Source of the DNA: CAYNZP01 sp964401835
Lineage (GTDB): Bacteria; Planctomycetota; Phycisphaerae; SM23-33
Direction: 5' to 3'
Assembly (NCBI GenBank): GCA_964401835.1
Contig: CAYNZP010000003.1
Span: forward strand, 149,981-213,980
Length of the DNA: 64,000 nucleotides
Shown one piece after another: positions 8,421-18,894 of this stretch; within the stretch, counting starts at the first letter, position 1; every line of letters starts with the position of its first letter. The notes below the pieces were generated by a model that was not told the origin of the DNA, made no database searches, and saw only the letters and a list, made by a program, of their open reading frames with translations. The position numbers and the translations under genes are program-made.

Positions 8421-9878
8421 CTAACTGTTTTTCAATCCAAGACACCTGTCAATTCGGGCGAGTGTCTTTTCCTTACCGAGGAATATAAGCGTATCATAAA
8501 TCGGCGGGCTTATCGTCGTGCCCGTCACCGCAACTCGCAGCGGCTGGGCGACCTTGCCCATGCCAAGTTCGTTCGATTCACAATAATCCTTAATCAAGCT
8601 CTCGAGAGCTTCAGCGTTCCAATCGCAGCCGGCGAGTTTTTCCTTAATATCTGCAAGCACGGCGAAAGCTGCGCCTTCGTTTTTCTGCAGAACCTTCTTT
8701 ACCGCTTTTTCATCGTAATCGAACGCATCGTCAGCTATGAAAAGTACGCCGCACTTGGCTGGGATATCGGCAAAGGTGCGGAAACCCTTGTTGGCTTTCA
8801 GCAGATGCCGCAAAAGTTCTTCATCATCCGAGGTAATTGGTGTTTCATTAAGCGAGAGATAATCCTTAAAGCCTTCCAGCAGCCTTTCTTCGCTGGCAGC
8901 AGCTACAGCGTCGGTATTGAAGGCTATCAGCTTGTCCCGGTCGAATTTTGCGTTCGTCCTGCCGATTCGCTCCACAGCGAAAAGCTCTACCAGATCGTCC
9001 ATAGTGAGCTTTTCCTGCTCCGTTCCCGGGTTCCAACCGAGCAGTGAGATAAAGTTCACCAGCACTTCCGGCAAATAGCCAGCCTTGCGGAACGCGTGAA
9101 CTTCTACATCGCCGTCGCGTTTGGAAAGCTTTCGGCCCTTCATGTCCATGATTAAAGGCAAGTGCAGGAATTTGGGCTCGTCAAAACCCAGCGCCTCGCG
9201 CAGAGCTGACTGCCGCCAGGTCTGGCCGAGAAACTCCTGCCCGCGACAAACCAGATTCACGCCCATGAGATGGTCGTCAACCACGTTGGCCAGATAAAAA
9301 GTCGGATAGCCGTCAGCCTTCTGGATGATGAAGTCTTCCATCTCCGTCGTCGGCACGGTCACATCACCGAAGGCCTCATCGTTTACGGTGAAATCCTTAT
9401 CCGGACAGATGAACCGCACAACAACAGGTCTGCCGTCGGAGCGGGCCTTATCCGCGTCTGCCTGTGTGGGCAGATTTTCCGGCCGAGGGTAGCGGAAGCT
9501 CTTTTTTTGCTGCTGGGCTTCCTGGCGCATTGTGTCGAGCTCTTCGGCTGTATCGAATGCGAAATACGCCCTGCCCTGGTCGATGAGTTGGTCGACGTAT
9601 TTCTTGTAGAGGTCAAGCCGCTCGGACTGATGGTACGGACCGTTCGAGCCGCCGACTTCAATGCCCTCATCCCATTCGAGCCCCAGCCATCGCATGTCCT
9701 GGATTATCTTTTCGACAGCCGACTCGTCGTGACGGCTGCGGTCGGTATCTTCTATCCGCAACAGGAACGTACCTCTGCTCTGGCGTGCAAGAATGTAACT
9801 AATAAGTGCGGTCCGGGCGTTTCCGACATGCAGCCAGCCGGTTGGGCTCGGGGCAAAACGTGTCTTGAATTTATCCAT
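8421..9878 (-). CDS. gltX: glutamate--tRNA ligase
   Basis: Class I aminoacyl-tRNA synthetase charging tRNA-Glu. The HIGH motif is HVGN at 17-20 within RFAPSPTGWLHVGNARTA, and the KMSKS motif is KLSKRDGD near residue 247. The total of 485 residues matches bacterial GluRS. I start at ATG 9878 because AAGGAG lies ten bases upstream; the in-frame ATG at 9905 has no ribosome binding site. It is divergent from glnS, so the genome carries both GluRS and GlnRS. A non-discriminating GluRS is then not required, though the sequence does not prove specificity. Confidence 0.95.
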   Translation of the reverse strand: MDKFKTRFAPSPTGWLHVGNARTALISYILARQSRGTFLLRIEDTDRSRHDESAVEKIIQDMRWLGLEWDEGIEVGGSNGPYHQSERLDLYKKYVDQLIDQGRAYFAFDTAEELDTMRQEAQQQKKSFRYPRPENLPTQADADKARSDGRPVVVRFICPDKDFTVNDEAFGDVTVPTTEMEDFIIQKADGYPTFYLANVVDDHLMGVNLVCRGQEFLGQTWRQSALREALGFDEPKFLHLPLIMDMKGRKLSKRDGDVEVHAFRKAGYLPEVLVNFISLLGWNPGTEQEKLTMDDLVELFAVERIGRTNAKFDRDKLIAFNTDAVAAASEERLLEGFKDYLSLNETPITSDDEELLRHLLKANKGFRTFADIPAKCGVLFIADDAFDYDEKAVKKVLQKNEGAAFAVLADIKEKLAGCDWNAEALESLIKDYCESNELGMGKVAQPLRVAVTGTTISPPIYDTLIFLGKEKTLARIDRCLGLKNS

Positions 9879-10031
9879 CTGTTTGCGACTCTCCTTAAGG
9901 TTCAAAACAGTAGGTTAGTTCGGTATGGCATCTTTTTCAACACGCCTTTGGCTCTAGCTGTTGAGAATTTGGCTCCGTGGGGATAGAATCCGCCCTTTGG
10001 ACCACTTAAGTAGTATTTGGATACGTAAATA

Positions 10032-11750
<1,719 letters not shown>

Positions 11751-11772
11751 ATCATGAATAAGTGAAAATTTT

Positions 11773-11806
11773 AAAAAAAGCCCGGCCAGGACGGTCGGGC
11801 TTTTTT
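11773..11806. terminator. bidirectional terminator between glnS and the aldolase gene
   Basis: GCCCGGCC (11780-11787) pairs with GGTCGGGC (11793-11800, one G-T pair), five-base loop, with A7 on one side and T6 (11801-11806) on the other. It sits between convergent genes. Confidence 0.9.
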
Positions 11807-11828
11807 AGTAATCTGTAATTATCAGGTA

Positions 11829-12779
11829 TTATTCGGGGTCTTCAATAATCTCTTTGTAGAAATCTACAAAGTCGTGTTTCTTATCGCCGTCCATCCATTC
11901 CATGGCAGCAAGCGGATGCTGATTGCGCACGCCTGTAACCATATAAGGAATATGATAACCCCAGTCGATCTCCTTTTGCAGCGGGAGGATATGCTTGCCA
12001 ATAACGTCCAGCAGAGGAACGATGTTGAATTTCGGATTTTTCAGGAAACCGAACAACAGTTCCAATGGGCAATTTCCAGCTGCCCGGCCAAGACCGTACA
12101 GTGTGCCATCGATATAATTTGCACCCTTAATGATGCCTTCGATGGTATTGGCAAAGGCCAGTTGCTGGTTGTTGTGGAAGTGTACGCCGACTTCTTTTGT
12201 CTTGAGGTATTGCTGATACTTCTCAACTAAAAAGTGCACCTGCTCGCTATAAAGAGCACCAAAGCTATCAACGACGTAAACAGCCTTTGCCTTGGTTTCT
12301 TCTTCGATCTGCTGAAGGGCCTCATCGAGGAAAGGCGAACTCTCGGTGGAAATCGCCATTATATTCACCGAGCATTCGTAGCCCTTTGCATCCGCGTTCT
12401 TACAGAGATTGATTGCCTTGTCCACGTCTTTGACGTAGGTGGCCACGCGAATCATATCTATGACTGACTCGTCACAGGGCAGGATATCGTCAGGATCGGC
12501 TTTGTGGGCATCCTGCATGACAGCAAGCTTAGTGCTGCCCGGATCGATACCATCGGTGGCTTTGCGGAGCATGTCTTCATCGCAAAAACGCCATGGGCCA
12601 AACTCGTCGGGAGAGAACATCTTTTTGCTGTTGCGATAGCCGAGTTCGACATAGTCAACTCCGGCTTCACATACAGCCTGGTAAACCGCGCGAACGGTTT
12701 CCAAAGTAAAATGAGAATTATTGCACAAGCCGCCGTCACGAATCGTACAGTCAATAACTTTAATTTCCGGGCGATACAT
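11829..12779 (-). CDS. DRE-TIM metallolyase / HMGL-like aldolase
   Basis: A 316-residue TIM-barrel enzyme of the HMG-CoA-lyase/isopropylmalate synthase/4-hydroxy-2-oxovalerate aldolase group. The strand-1 motif reads VIDCTIRDGG, in which the Arg-Asp pair provides the catalytic base and metal ligand. The metal-binding VHFHNN (HxH) lies near residue 200, and NCPLELLFGF follows. No C-terminal regulatory or DmpG communication domain is present. The strongest affinity is to the 4-hydroxy-2-oxovalerate aldolase-like branch, but the substrate is not determinable. ATG 12779 is preferred over the adjacent TTG, with GGAG eight bases upstream. No dehydrogenase partner lies nearby. Confidence 0.82.
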   Translation of the reverse strand: MYRPEIKVIDCTIRDGGLCNNSHFTLETVRAVYQAVCEAGVDYVELGYRNSKKMFSPDEFGPWRFCDEDMLRKATDGIDPGSTKLAVMQDAHKADPDDILPCDESVIDMIRVATYVKDVDKAINLCKNADAKGYECSVNIMAISTESSPFLDEALQQIEEETKAKAVYVVDSFGALYSEQVHFLVEKYQQYLKTKEVGVHFHNNQQLAFANTIEGIIKGANYIDGTLYGLGRAAGNCPLELLFGFLKNPKFNIVPLLDVIGKHILPLQKEIDWGYHIPYMVTGVRNQHPLAAMEWMDGDKKHDFVDFYKEIIEDPE

Positions 12780-12902
12780 CAATCTAGCTCCAACCTTTAT
12801 CCTGCGATCTCGCCATCCTTACGGCAAAATCTCGAAACCTAACGAGCCAGACATTTTAACACAAAAAAAACGCATAGCTAGGATAATAATCGGCTGGAAA
12901 TT

Positions 12903-13091
12903 TCAGTAACAACTCTCAGCCGGCCAGTTGTCTGCAAAAACGCTTACAACTTCTCGCGTGCAACTGTGTGATTTCTGCTGTGGTTGTGAATGGTGAAATT
13001 TAACAAGGGCCTCGTTGGGGCTGTTTGCATCGATAACAGCCTCACACTGTCTTGGCTTTCCTTTATCACGATAGCGAACTCGGTAAACCAT
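12903..13091 (-). CDS. small conserved-looking hypothetical protein
   Basis: A 62-residue ORF preceded by an excellent ribosome binding site (GGAGG six to ten bases before the ATG at 13091), which argues for translation. It begins MVYRVRYRDKGKPRQCEAVI, a basic beta-strand-like segment, followed by ANSPNEALVKFHH, a pattern resembling small domains that pair a strand with an Ala-Asn-Ser helix cap. No signal peptide, membrane segment or catalytic motif is visible. I do not recognise a family. It stands alone between the amidase and aldolase genes. Confidence 0.55.
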   Translation of the reverse strand: MVYRVRYRDKGKPRQCEAVIDANSPNEALVKFHHSQPQQKSHSCTREVVSVFADNWPAESCY

Positions 13092-13239
13092 GTTTACTCA
13101 CCTCCTCCAATAGCGGAATTTTCCTGCATTTCAACATAACCGCTTTGCGCCATGCACGGCCCTTTGGGCCCATGAACGTTTTCCTTTACCTTAAGTTCAT
13201 TAAGATTCAAAAATCCGGCAGGCAAATCAGGTGGGAATT

Positions 13240-14187
13240 TTATCTATTCAGATAATCAACAATACCTTCAGCCAGTGATACTGCGAGTGCTCGACGATAT
13301 TTCGGATTACTCAGGCGGGCAGCCTCATGTCCATTGGAAAGGAACCCCAATTCAACCAGCACAGCCGGGCTGCGAGTACGCACAAGAACGCGATAATCCG
13401 CCTTGCGAAGCCCCCTATCTTGAACACCCATTTGCCCAAAACGTGTAGCGATACGCTTGCCCGCAAGATACGAATTCCACGAACCGGCCTTTGCCATGTA
13501 GATGGTAAAACCGCGAGCGGCATGGTTTTCGGCTGCGTCGGCGTGAATACTCACGAACAAGTCAGGATTGCGCCGGTTAGAAATAGCGGCACGATCGTTC
13601 AGTTCTATAAAAATATCGCTATCTCGAGTCAGTACCACATCGACACCACGGCTGCCAAGAATCTTTCCAGCCATTCTGGCGACATCCAGATTGACGTCTT
13701 TTTCATGCAGGCCGTTTATTCCCGTTGCCCCGGGGTCCTTACCACCGTGGCCTGGGTCGATAACTACCCGGCCGGTACTCAAGGATTGGGGCATTGTCGG
13801 GGCTGGGCCGAATGTTGGTGGCGTGGGCTGTTTTAATGATGAGCGTATTCGACTTACAAAGGCTTCAGGCAGGAATATCAAATCCCCGGAAGCCACTATC
13901 CCCCCTGCCGAACCAATCGGCTCGCCATTGACATAAACCTTTCCGTTAGGGTCAGGGTAAACGACAACCGTGTTTGCGGAATTGCGAAGTGTGGCGCTAT
14001 AAGAATTGTAATCATCAATCCGCAGTCCCAGCCTGCCTGCCAATTGATAGACGCTTATGCTGCTCGATGGAGCCGTAACAAGATGATCGTTGGCATCATG
14101 TATGTAACCATTACAGCCGCCCAGAATAAGCGCAACAAAAAGCAGGAATAAAATCTTCAGCCAGGATTTGAATATATCTTTAAACAT
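13240..14187 (-). CDS. N-acetylmuramoyl-L-alanine amidase, lipoprotein (Amidase_3)
   Basis: Cleaves the amide bond between MurNAc and L-Ala in peptidoglycan. The 315-residue precursor has a lipoprotein signal peptide ending LILGGC, so it should be lipid-anchored. Residues about 40-105 form a copper-amine-oxidase-N-like beta region (VVVYPDPNGKVYVNGEPI). The Amidase_3 domain follows with zinc ligands in VVIDPGHGGKDPGA, GLHEKDVNL and VSIHADA, and the catalytic Glu in VLVELGFLSN. ATG 14187 overlaps the stop of the upstream 60-residue gene (ATGTTTAA), implying coupling. A TTG nine bases upstream is a less likely start. Together with metG and others it shows a peptidoglycan-containing planctomycete. 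Confidence 0.93.
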   Translation of the reverse strand: MFKDIFKSWLKILFLLFVALILGGCNGYIHDANDHLVTAPSSSISVYQLAGRLGLRIDDYNSYSATLRNSANTVVVYPDPNGKVYVNGEPIGSAGGIVASGDLIFLPEAFVSRIRSSLKQPTPPTFGPAPTMPQSLSTGRVVIDPGHGGKDPGATGINGLHEKDVNLDVARMAGKILGSRGVDVVLTRDSDIFIELNDRAAISNRRNPDLFVSIHADAAENHAARGFTIYMAKAGSWNSYLAGKRIATRFGQMGVQDRGLRKADYRVLVRTRSPAVLVELGFLSNGHEAARLSNPKYRRALAVSLAEGIVDYLNR

Positions 14188-14362
14188 TGCCGGCAATTGC
14201 GCAATAGATCAAGAATGCAAGCCAGAGGACAAAAACTGCACCACATAAAACATACATCCAAACGCGGGGTTTTGGAGTGCGGTCGGGTATGCCGTCAATA
14301 ACATTGACGGGTTGTGGGCTCTCCTGGCCTTTTGCGGGTTGGCGTTCCTTGCTCTTGCTCAT
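14180..14362 (-). CDS. small single-pass membrane protein
   Basis: A 60-residue protein with a charged, Pro-rich N-terminal half (about 33 residues) and one membrane helix, VWMYVLCGAVFVLWLAFLIY, close to the C terminus. Its ATG overlaps the stop of the preceding gene (ATGA, 14359-14362), and its own stop overlaps the start of the amidase gene. It is therefore translationally coupled on both sides and very likely real. Function unknown. The position suggests a membrane-proximal role alongside the amidase lipoprotein. Confidence 0.75.
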   Translation of the reverse strand: MSKSKERQPAKGQESPQPVNVIDGIPDRTPKPRVWMYVLCGAVFVLWLAFLIYCAIAGNV

Positions 14363-14757
14363 TCCTTGATATCGAATTTCTGCTTAATGTTAAAGGTTTC
14401 GTCGAAATTGTATACGTCGCGAAAATGTTCTATGCTGTCTTCCTCAGTTTTTCGCATGAACTTATTATCAACAAGAAGATAAACCATGTTTCCAAAATCC
14501 ATGGTCGAATGGATATTCCATTTATTCAGTACCGTTTTGGCCAGCATTCCCCATTTGCCTATGGCCTGATCCCGCAGGGCCAAACAGAGATCCTGTCCAC
14601 TTACATGACGTTGCTGGAGCAAACCTGCCTCGGGGTCTCCATGAGTTTGTTTAACTGCCCTATTAAGGCTTTCATGCAGAAAAGCGAATGCTTCCAGCGG
14701 ATATCGGCCGTCTGTCTTGATGACTTCTTCCATCGATTTTTCAGGGACTTGCTGCAT
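14359..14757 (-). CDS. Minf_1886 / Planctomycetes-Verrucomicrobia conserved protein
   Basis: A 132-residue protein of the family known from planctomycetes and verrucomicrobia (TIGR04138-type). Diagnostic segments seen: DGRYPLEAFAFLHESL, RHVSGQDLCLALRDQA, GMLAKTVLNKWNIHSTMDFG and KTEEDSIEHFRDVYNFDE. No function is known. I start at ATG 14757, just past the metG stop, with AAGGAAG in the end of metG, rather than at a longer in-frame start inside metG. The family restriction is one of the better taxonomic clues in the window. Confidence 0.88.
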   Translation of the reverse strand: MQQVPEKSMEEVIKTDGRYPLEAFAFLHESLNRAVKQTHGDPEAGLLQQRHVSGQDLCLALRDQAIGKWGMLAKTVLNKWNIHSTMDFGNMVYLLVDNKFMRKTEEDSIEHFRDVYNFDETFNIKQKFDIKE

Positions 14758-14762
14758 AGTTG

Positions 14763-16322
14763 TTACTGCTTCCTTGGGAAAAGAGCCTCTCCCTTTCGCG
14801 TTTTTGTCCCAGCCGGTAGCAAACCCCACTTTCCAAGTTCGGAAAGTTTCCCTTGCGGGGCGTCCAGACCCAGTTGGGCAAAACCTCTTTCGGCTGCCTC
14901 CGGCATAAACGGCTGCAAGTATAGCATTATAATCCGAACGGCCTCTGCGCAGGTATAAAGAATTGTCCCCAACCGCTCTCGCTGAGTTTCGTCTTTGGCC
15001 AGCTTGAATGGCTCGGTATTATCGATGTACTTGTTCGTCGCAGCTGTAAGTTCAAGAAGCTTGTCCAGATATACGTGGAACTGTAATGAATCCATCATCT
15101 GCGAGGTGTTTTGAGTCAAATCCTCAGCGGCCAAAACAACCCGCTTTTCTTCCTCGCCAGATTCCGCTGGAGTTGGAACTTCGCCGTCGAAATAGCGGCC
15201 GATCATGTTAACAGTGCGTGAGAGCAGATTTCCGTACCCGTTAGCGAGTTCAGCGTTGTATCGCTGATGAAGCATTTCGCGCGAGAAATCTCCGTCCTGG
15301 CCAAATGATACAGATCGCAACAGGAAATAACGGTAATAATCGCGACTGTATTCCTGGCAAATTTCATCAATGACTTCTCGGGAGATAAAATTGCCGAGGC
15401 TCTTGGACATCTTCTTGCCTTCGCTGGTCCACCAGCCATGGGCGAAGACGCATTTGGGCAGCGGGATATCAAGGGCAAGCAACATGCAAGGCCAATACAC
15501 AGCATGGAACCAGAGAATGTCCTTGCCGATAAGGTGGACATCCGCCGGCCAGTATTTTGAGCACTTACCGTCGCTGGCGTCCGAAACTTCCGGAATACCA
15601 AGGGCGGTAATGTAATTGCTCAAAGCATCGATCCAGACATAAACGAGATGGTCCGGATCATTGGGCATCGGTATGCCCCAGCCCAACAGCTTTTCTTTTG
15701 TCCGGGAAATGCACAGGTCTTCAACTCCAGCAGCGAGTTTGCTGAGAACCTCGTTTCGACGCGCCTCAGGCTGAACAAAGCCGGGATTGGCCTCTATATG
15801 TTTAATCAGGGCCGGAACCCACTTGCCCAGACGGAAGAAAAAACTCTGCTCGCTGTAGCGAACCAGGGGCTTTCCGCTGATTTCCCCTTTATAATCGTTT
15901 TCTCTGGCTGTAGATTCTGTAACGAAGCCTTCCTCGCCCTCGTCATACCAGCCTTCATATGCACCCAAGTAAATTTCGTCTTTTTCCACCAGCCTGCGTA
16001 TTAATTCCTGGACACGGATTTCATGCCGCTGCTGCGATGTGCGGATGAAATCGTCGTTGGTGATATTAAGGTCCTTCCAAAGGTCCTGAAAATGCACAAC
16101 CACCTCATCGGCAAGAGCCTTGGGAGTCATATTCCGCTCAGTGGCCGCCTTGCATATCTTTATGCCATGCTCGTCCGTTCCCGTAAGAAAGCGTACATCT
16201 CTGCCATCGGCGCGGAAATATCTCGCAAGCACGTCGGCGGCAATGGTCGTATACGAATGCCCGATGTGCGGTTTGTCGTTGACGTAGTAAATCGGTGTTG
16301 TAACGTAATATTTTTCACTCAT
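14763..16322 (-). CDS. metG: methionine--tRNA ligase
   Basis: Charges tRNA-Met. The 519-residue protein has the HIGH motif HIGH at 19-22 (TTPIYYVNDKPHIGHSYTTI), LTGTDEHGIKI, and KKMSKSLGN near residue 303. The connective peptide lacks the zinc-binding cysteines (it reads YDEGEEGFVTES), placing it in the zinc-free, shorter MetRS class. No C-terminal Trbp111-like dimerisation domain is present. ATG 16322 is used; an in-frame GTG lies six bases upstream. The Minf_1886-family gene follows after five bases, so metG probably heads the metG-Minf_1886-membrane protein-amidase transcript. Confidence 0.95.
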   Translation of the reverse strand: MSEKYYVTTPIYYVNDKPHIGHSYTTIAADVLARYFRADGRDVRFLTGTDEHGIKICKAATERNMTPKALADEVVVHFQDLWKDLNITNDDFIRTSQQRHEIRVQELIRRLVEKDEIYLGAYEGWYDEGEEGFVTESTARENDYKGEISGKPLVRYSEQSFFFRLGKWVPALIKHIEANPGFVQPEARRNEVLSKLAAGVEDLCISRTKEKLLGWGIPMPNDPDHLVYVWIDALSNYITALGIPEVSDASDGKCSKYWPADVHLIGKDILWFHAVYWPCMLLALDIPLPKCVFAHGWWTSEGKKMSKSLGNFISREVIDEICQEYSRDYYRYFLLRSVSFGQDGDFSREMLHQRYNAELANGYGNLLSRTVNMIGRYFDGEVPTPAESGEEEKRVVLAAEDLTQNTSQMMDSLQFHVYLDKLLELTAATNKYIDNTEPFKLAKDETQRERLGTILYTCAEAVRIIMLYLQPFMPEAAERGFAQLGLDAPQGKLSELGKWGLLPAGTKTRKGEALFPRKQ

Positions 16323-16431
16323 TGACACAGTAGCATCGCCTCTGGTTTTCGAAAATCAAGTCTTAAACACTCAGGAGAGCCCCTTTCTACCAAATAAAAG
16401 CGGCTTATGGGATATCTTGATTAAAAAAGTT

Positions 16432-17154
16432 TCAGGAATGTTTGATAAGAGTCGTGCGAAGTTCCTCGGGAGAGCGAACAACAACTTTCGGCTGGCCACC
16501 TTCTGGTGCCATGTTCTTCGTATGTACCTGTTCAGGCCGAATATACAGTATCGTCAGCCAGCCCAGCTTATTTGGCGCTACGAAATCTTTAATCAGATTA
16601 TCGCCAACGTATGCACACGCTTGGGGTGCAACTATCAGCTGCTTGGATATTAACTCAAAACCTTTTACGGAAGGTTTCCAGGCTTCCCTCCCCAACTTTT
16701 CCGTGAAAACAACGGTATCAAAAAAACGTTCGAGCTTGAGGACTTCGAGTTTCAACTCCTGGGCAGGAAGGAATCCATCGCTAAGCAAACCGAGTTTGAA
16801 TTGTGAATGTAACAAGCCGAGCATTTCTACGACACCGGCATATGGCTTGATATCAGGCCTATGCTCCCGATAGAGCATGACGAGTTCCAGAATTTTTTTA
16901 TCAGAAAGTTCCAGACCGTATTTTTCACTCATAGAGTTGAAAAGCATTTTTGCCTGGCCAAGCAAAAATTGATTCCATAGCCAATCCTCATATAACTCAT
17001 CGGTATTAAGACTTTTTCTGAGATGCTCACCAACAGCACAAAACCCGCTCCTGACATAATCTCGCTCCGGGTAGAGAGTATCGTCAAGATCGAAAATGAT
17101 GGCCTGAATTTGAGTCAAATTTGTACCAGTGTTTACTTGGCTTGGTTTGGACAT
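16432..17154 (-). CDS. HAD-superfamily hydrolase (subfamily IA)
   Basis: A 240-residue phosphatase-like protein. Motif I is FDLDDTLYPE, with the nucleophile and acid Asp pair near residues 22-24. Motif II is LLSDGF, motif III Lys in REAWKPSVKGFELI, and motif IV YVGDNLIKDF. The helical cap is inserted between motif I and II, as in the phosphoglycolate phosphatase group. Substrate unknown. It begins 11 bases after the ATP-grasp gene stops and forms a five-gene minus-strand group with a glycosyl-1-phosphate transferase and two nucleotide-sugar enzymes. A role in making a phosphorylated or aminoacylated glycan precursor is an inference. Confidence 0.85.
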   Translation of the reverse strand: MSKPSQVNTGTNLTQIQAIIFDLDDTLYPERDYVRSGFCAVGEHLRKSLNTDELYEDWLWNQFLLGQAKMLFNSMSEKYGLELSDKKILELVMLYREHRPDIKPYAGVVEMLGLLHSQFKLGLLSDGFLPAQELKLEVLKLERFFDTVVFTEKLGREAWKPSVKGFELISKQLIVAPQACAYVGDNLIKDFVAPNKLGWLTILYIRPEQVHTKNMAPEGGQPKVVVRSPEELRTTLIKHS

Positions 17155-17165
17155 GGGTTTTCAAA

Positions 17166-18197
17166 TTAGCGAAATTGCGGTTCATGGAAGCCCGGTAGCG
17201 ATTCCCTGTCATTCTCTTTAATGAAAACCGCTTTGTCGTAGCGAAGCATGAGAAGGTTTTCGGCAAATTTCCCAATATCGGCGCTAACGGGCAGCTCTAA
17301 AACTTCCTGCAATACATAAAGCGGAAAGTTAGCCCCCGCAGCTATCGACAATGGAACCCCACCGCCAAACCTCGGATTTATCTCGAAGAATTTCGGCGGC
17401 CTGCCTTCTGTCATTCTGCACTGACAACAAAAGACGCCCCAGATATCTTCCAGCATATTGGCAACTTTAAGTGAACTTTCTATCAAAACAGGATCATTTA
17501 CGGTTATGCCCTTTTCTACCTCACCACTTCTGACAACGAGGCGTTGACGCGGAACGATACTCTTCACTTCGCCTTTTTGGTTTTTATAAACATCAATAGT
17601 GTATTCTTGCCCAGGAACATATTCCTGCACGATAAGCAATTCACCGAATGTGGCTATATGAGCCTGGAGCTCTTTTCCATTGCGAATAACCCCTGTACCA
17701 ACACTTGCCGAACCACGAATCGGCTTGATGAAACAGGGATAAAATGGACTGCTATGAAATTCATTCAGCGTATAAGTCCTTATGGCCTGAATCCCCGCCT
17801 CTGCCAAAAGTCTGTTGAACCTGGCCTTGTCTCTACAAAGTGCAACAGAAGATTCCGAACCAATCATCACCTCGCAGTTTTTTTCAGCAAATTTATCCTT
17901 TTGACGAGCCAGAGATCGCAAATCCAGATCTGTTAGCGGGACAATTAATCCGACTTCGTGTTTTTCGACTAATTTCAGCAGAGATGGTATGTACTCAATC
18001 CGCCCCGCCTCACAAATAATTTCCCCTTCATCAGCCAGGTGGAATGCCGGTGAAGCAGCGGTAATGTCTGTAATAATAATTTTCCCGTCAACCCCCAACT
18101 CTTCCATTGCCTGACGGAAAGCATCTATAAGGGCTACACGTCTGCCAGCACAGGTGAACAAAATATTTAGTTCTGCTTTTCTCTTCTTGATTGCCAC
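17166..18197 (-). CDS. ATP-grasp enzyme (carbamoyl-phosphate synthase/PylC-like)
   Basis: About 343 residues. An N-terminal Rossmann-like PreATP-grasp domain begins NILFTCAGRRVALIDAFR, with LIVPLTDLDL later. The ATP-grasp domain has CFIKPIRGSASVGTGVI (nucleotide-binding Lys and Gly loop), VQEYVPGQEYTIDVY, and the metal-binding FFEINPRFGGGVPLSIAAG. Such enzymes join a carboxylate to an amine. Homologues with this N-terminal domain occur in surface-polysaccharide clusters. The start is uncertain: a GTG at 18197 has GGA upstream, while the frame is open to a TTG at 18218. It is paired with the HAD phosphatase. Confidence 0.82.
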   Translation of the reverse strand: MAIKKRKAELNILFTCAGRRVALIDAFRQAMEELGVDGKIIITDITAASPAFHLADEGEIICEAGRIEYIPSLLKLVEKHEVGLIVPLTDLDLRSLARQKDKFAEKNCEVMIGSESSVALCRDKARFNRLLAEAGIQAIRTYTLNEFHSSPFYPCFIKPIRGSASVGTGVIRNGKELQAHIATFGELLIVQEYVPGQEYTIDVYKNQKGEVKSIVPRQRLVVRSGEVEKGITVNDPVLIESSLKVANMLEDIWGVFCCQCRMTEGRPPKFFEINPRFGGGVPLSIAAGANFPLYVLQEVLELPVSADIGKFAENLLMLRYDKAVFIKENDRESLPGFHEPQFR

Positions 18198-18244
18198 TTC
18201 AGTTTTTCCAGGCTTCAAACTTTGTTACTGGATTTGAGATACTA

Positions 18245-18856
18245 CTATTCGCCGCGGGATCCGGGTTCCCGATCATGGCTGCGAGAATATCGCTTCTCGT
18301 AAATTGTGCTTCGATCTGAAAATATGTTTACTATTGTTTTCAGTATAATCTTTAAATCCAGCAAAAAACCAAGGTTTTCTACGTAATAAAGATCAAATTC
18401 TATTTTTTCCTCGATGGTCAAATCTCCGCGCCCAAACGCTTGGGCATAGCCGGTAATTCCCGGCTTGACATCCAAACGATGACGTTGCTTCTGATCCCAA
18501 AGTTCTGCCTGTCGCTCATAAAGTGGCCGCGGACCAACAAGGCTCATTTGCCCAACCAAAACATTAAAAAACTGAGGAAATTCATCAAGGCTCTTTTCCC
18601 TCAGCCAACGCCCAAACCTCGTCAGGCGAGGATCTTGACCGGTGCGTGGAGAATTCCCATAAGGGTCTACATCGGCACACATTGTGCGAAACTTAAGCAT
18701 ACTAAAAGCTTTACCGCGCCATCCTGCCCTTTTTTGGCTGAAAATCGCATTACCTTTCGACTCAAGGCGAATCAAAATAGCAATTATTAACATCGGCAGT
18801 GCAAAAATCAGGATAGCGATCAGGCTACCAAAAATGTCAAATATGCGCTTTACCAT
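18245..18856 (-). CDS. polyprenyl-phosphate sugar-1-phosphate transferase (PglC type)
   Basis: Transfers a sugar-1-phosphate from a nucleotide sugar to undecaprenyl phosphate, the initiating step of glycan assembly at the inner membrane. At 203 residues it is the minimal monotopic form: one N-terminal re-entrant hydrophobic segment (IFDIFGSLIAILIFALPMLI), then FSQKRAGWRGKAFSMLKFRTM, the catalytic Asp-Glu pair in REKSLDEFPQFFNVL, and the MSLVGPRPL signature. A C-terminal helix region FDLYYVENLGFLLDLKII completes the fold. The WcaJ-type N-terminal four-helix domain is absent. It neighbours two NAD-dependent sugar epimerase/dehydratase genes that could supply its donor. Confidence 0.92.
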   Translation of the reverse strand: MVKRIFDIFGSLIAILIFALPMLIIAILIRLESKGNAIFSQKRAGWRGKAFSMLKFRTMCADVDPYGNSPRTGQDPRLTRFGRWLREKSLDEFPQFFNVLVGQMSLVGPRPLYERQAELWDQKQRHRLDVKPGITGYAQAFGRGDLTIEEKIEFDLYYVENLGFLLDLKIILKTIVNIFSDRSTIYEKRYSRSHDREPGSRGE

Positions 18857-18894
18857 TGCTAGGTTTCACCGGGCTCTCGCTTGTCAGAAATGTC

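Noticed and set aside
13052..13255. 67-residue plus-strand ORF
   Set aside because: No ribosome binding site, overlaps the better-supported small gene on the minus strand.
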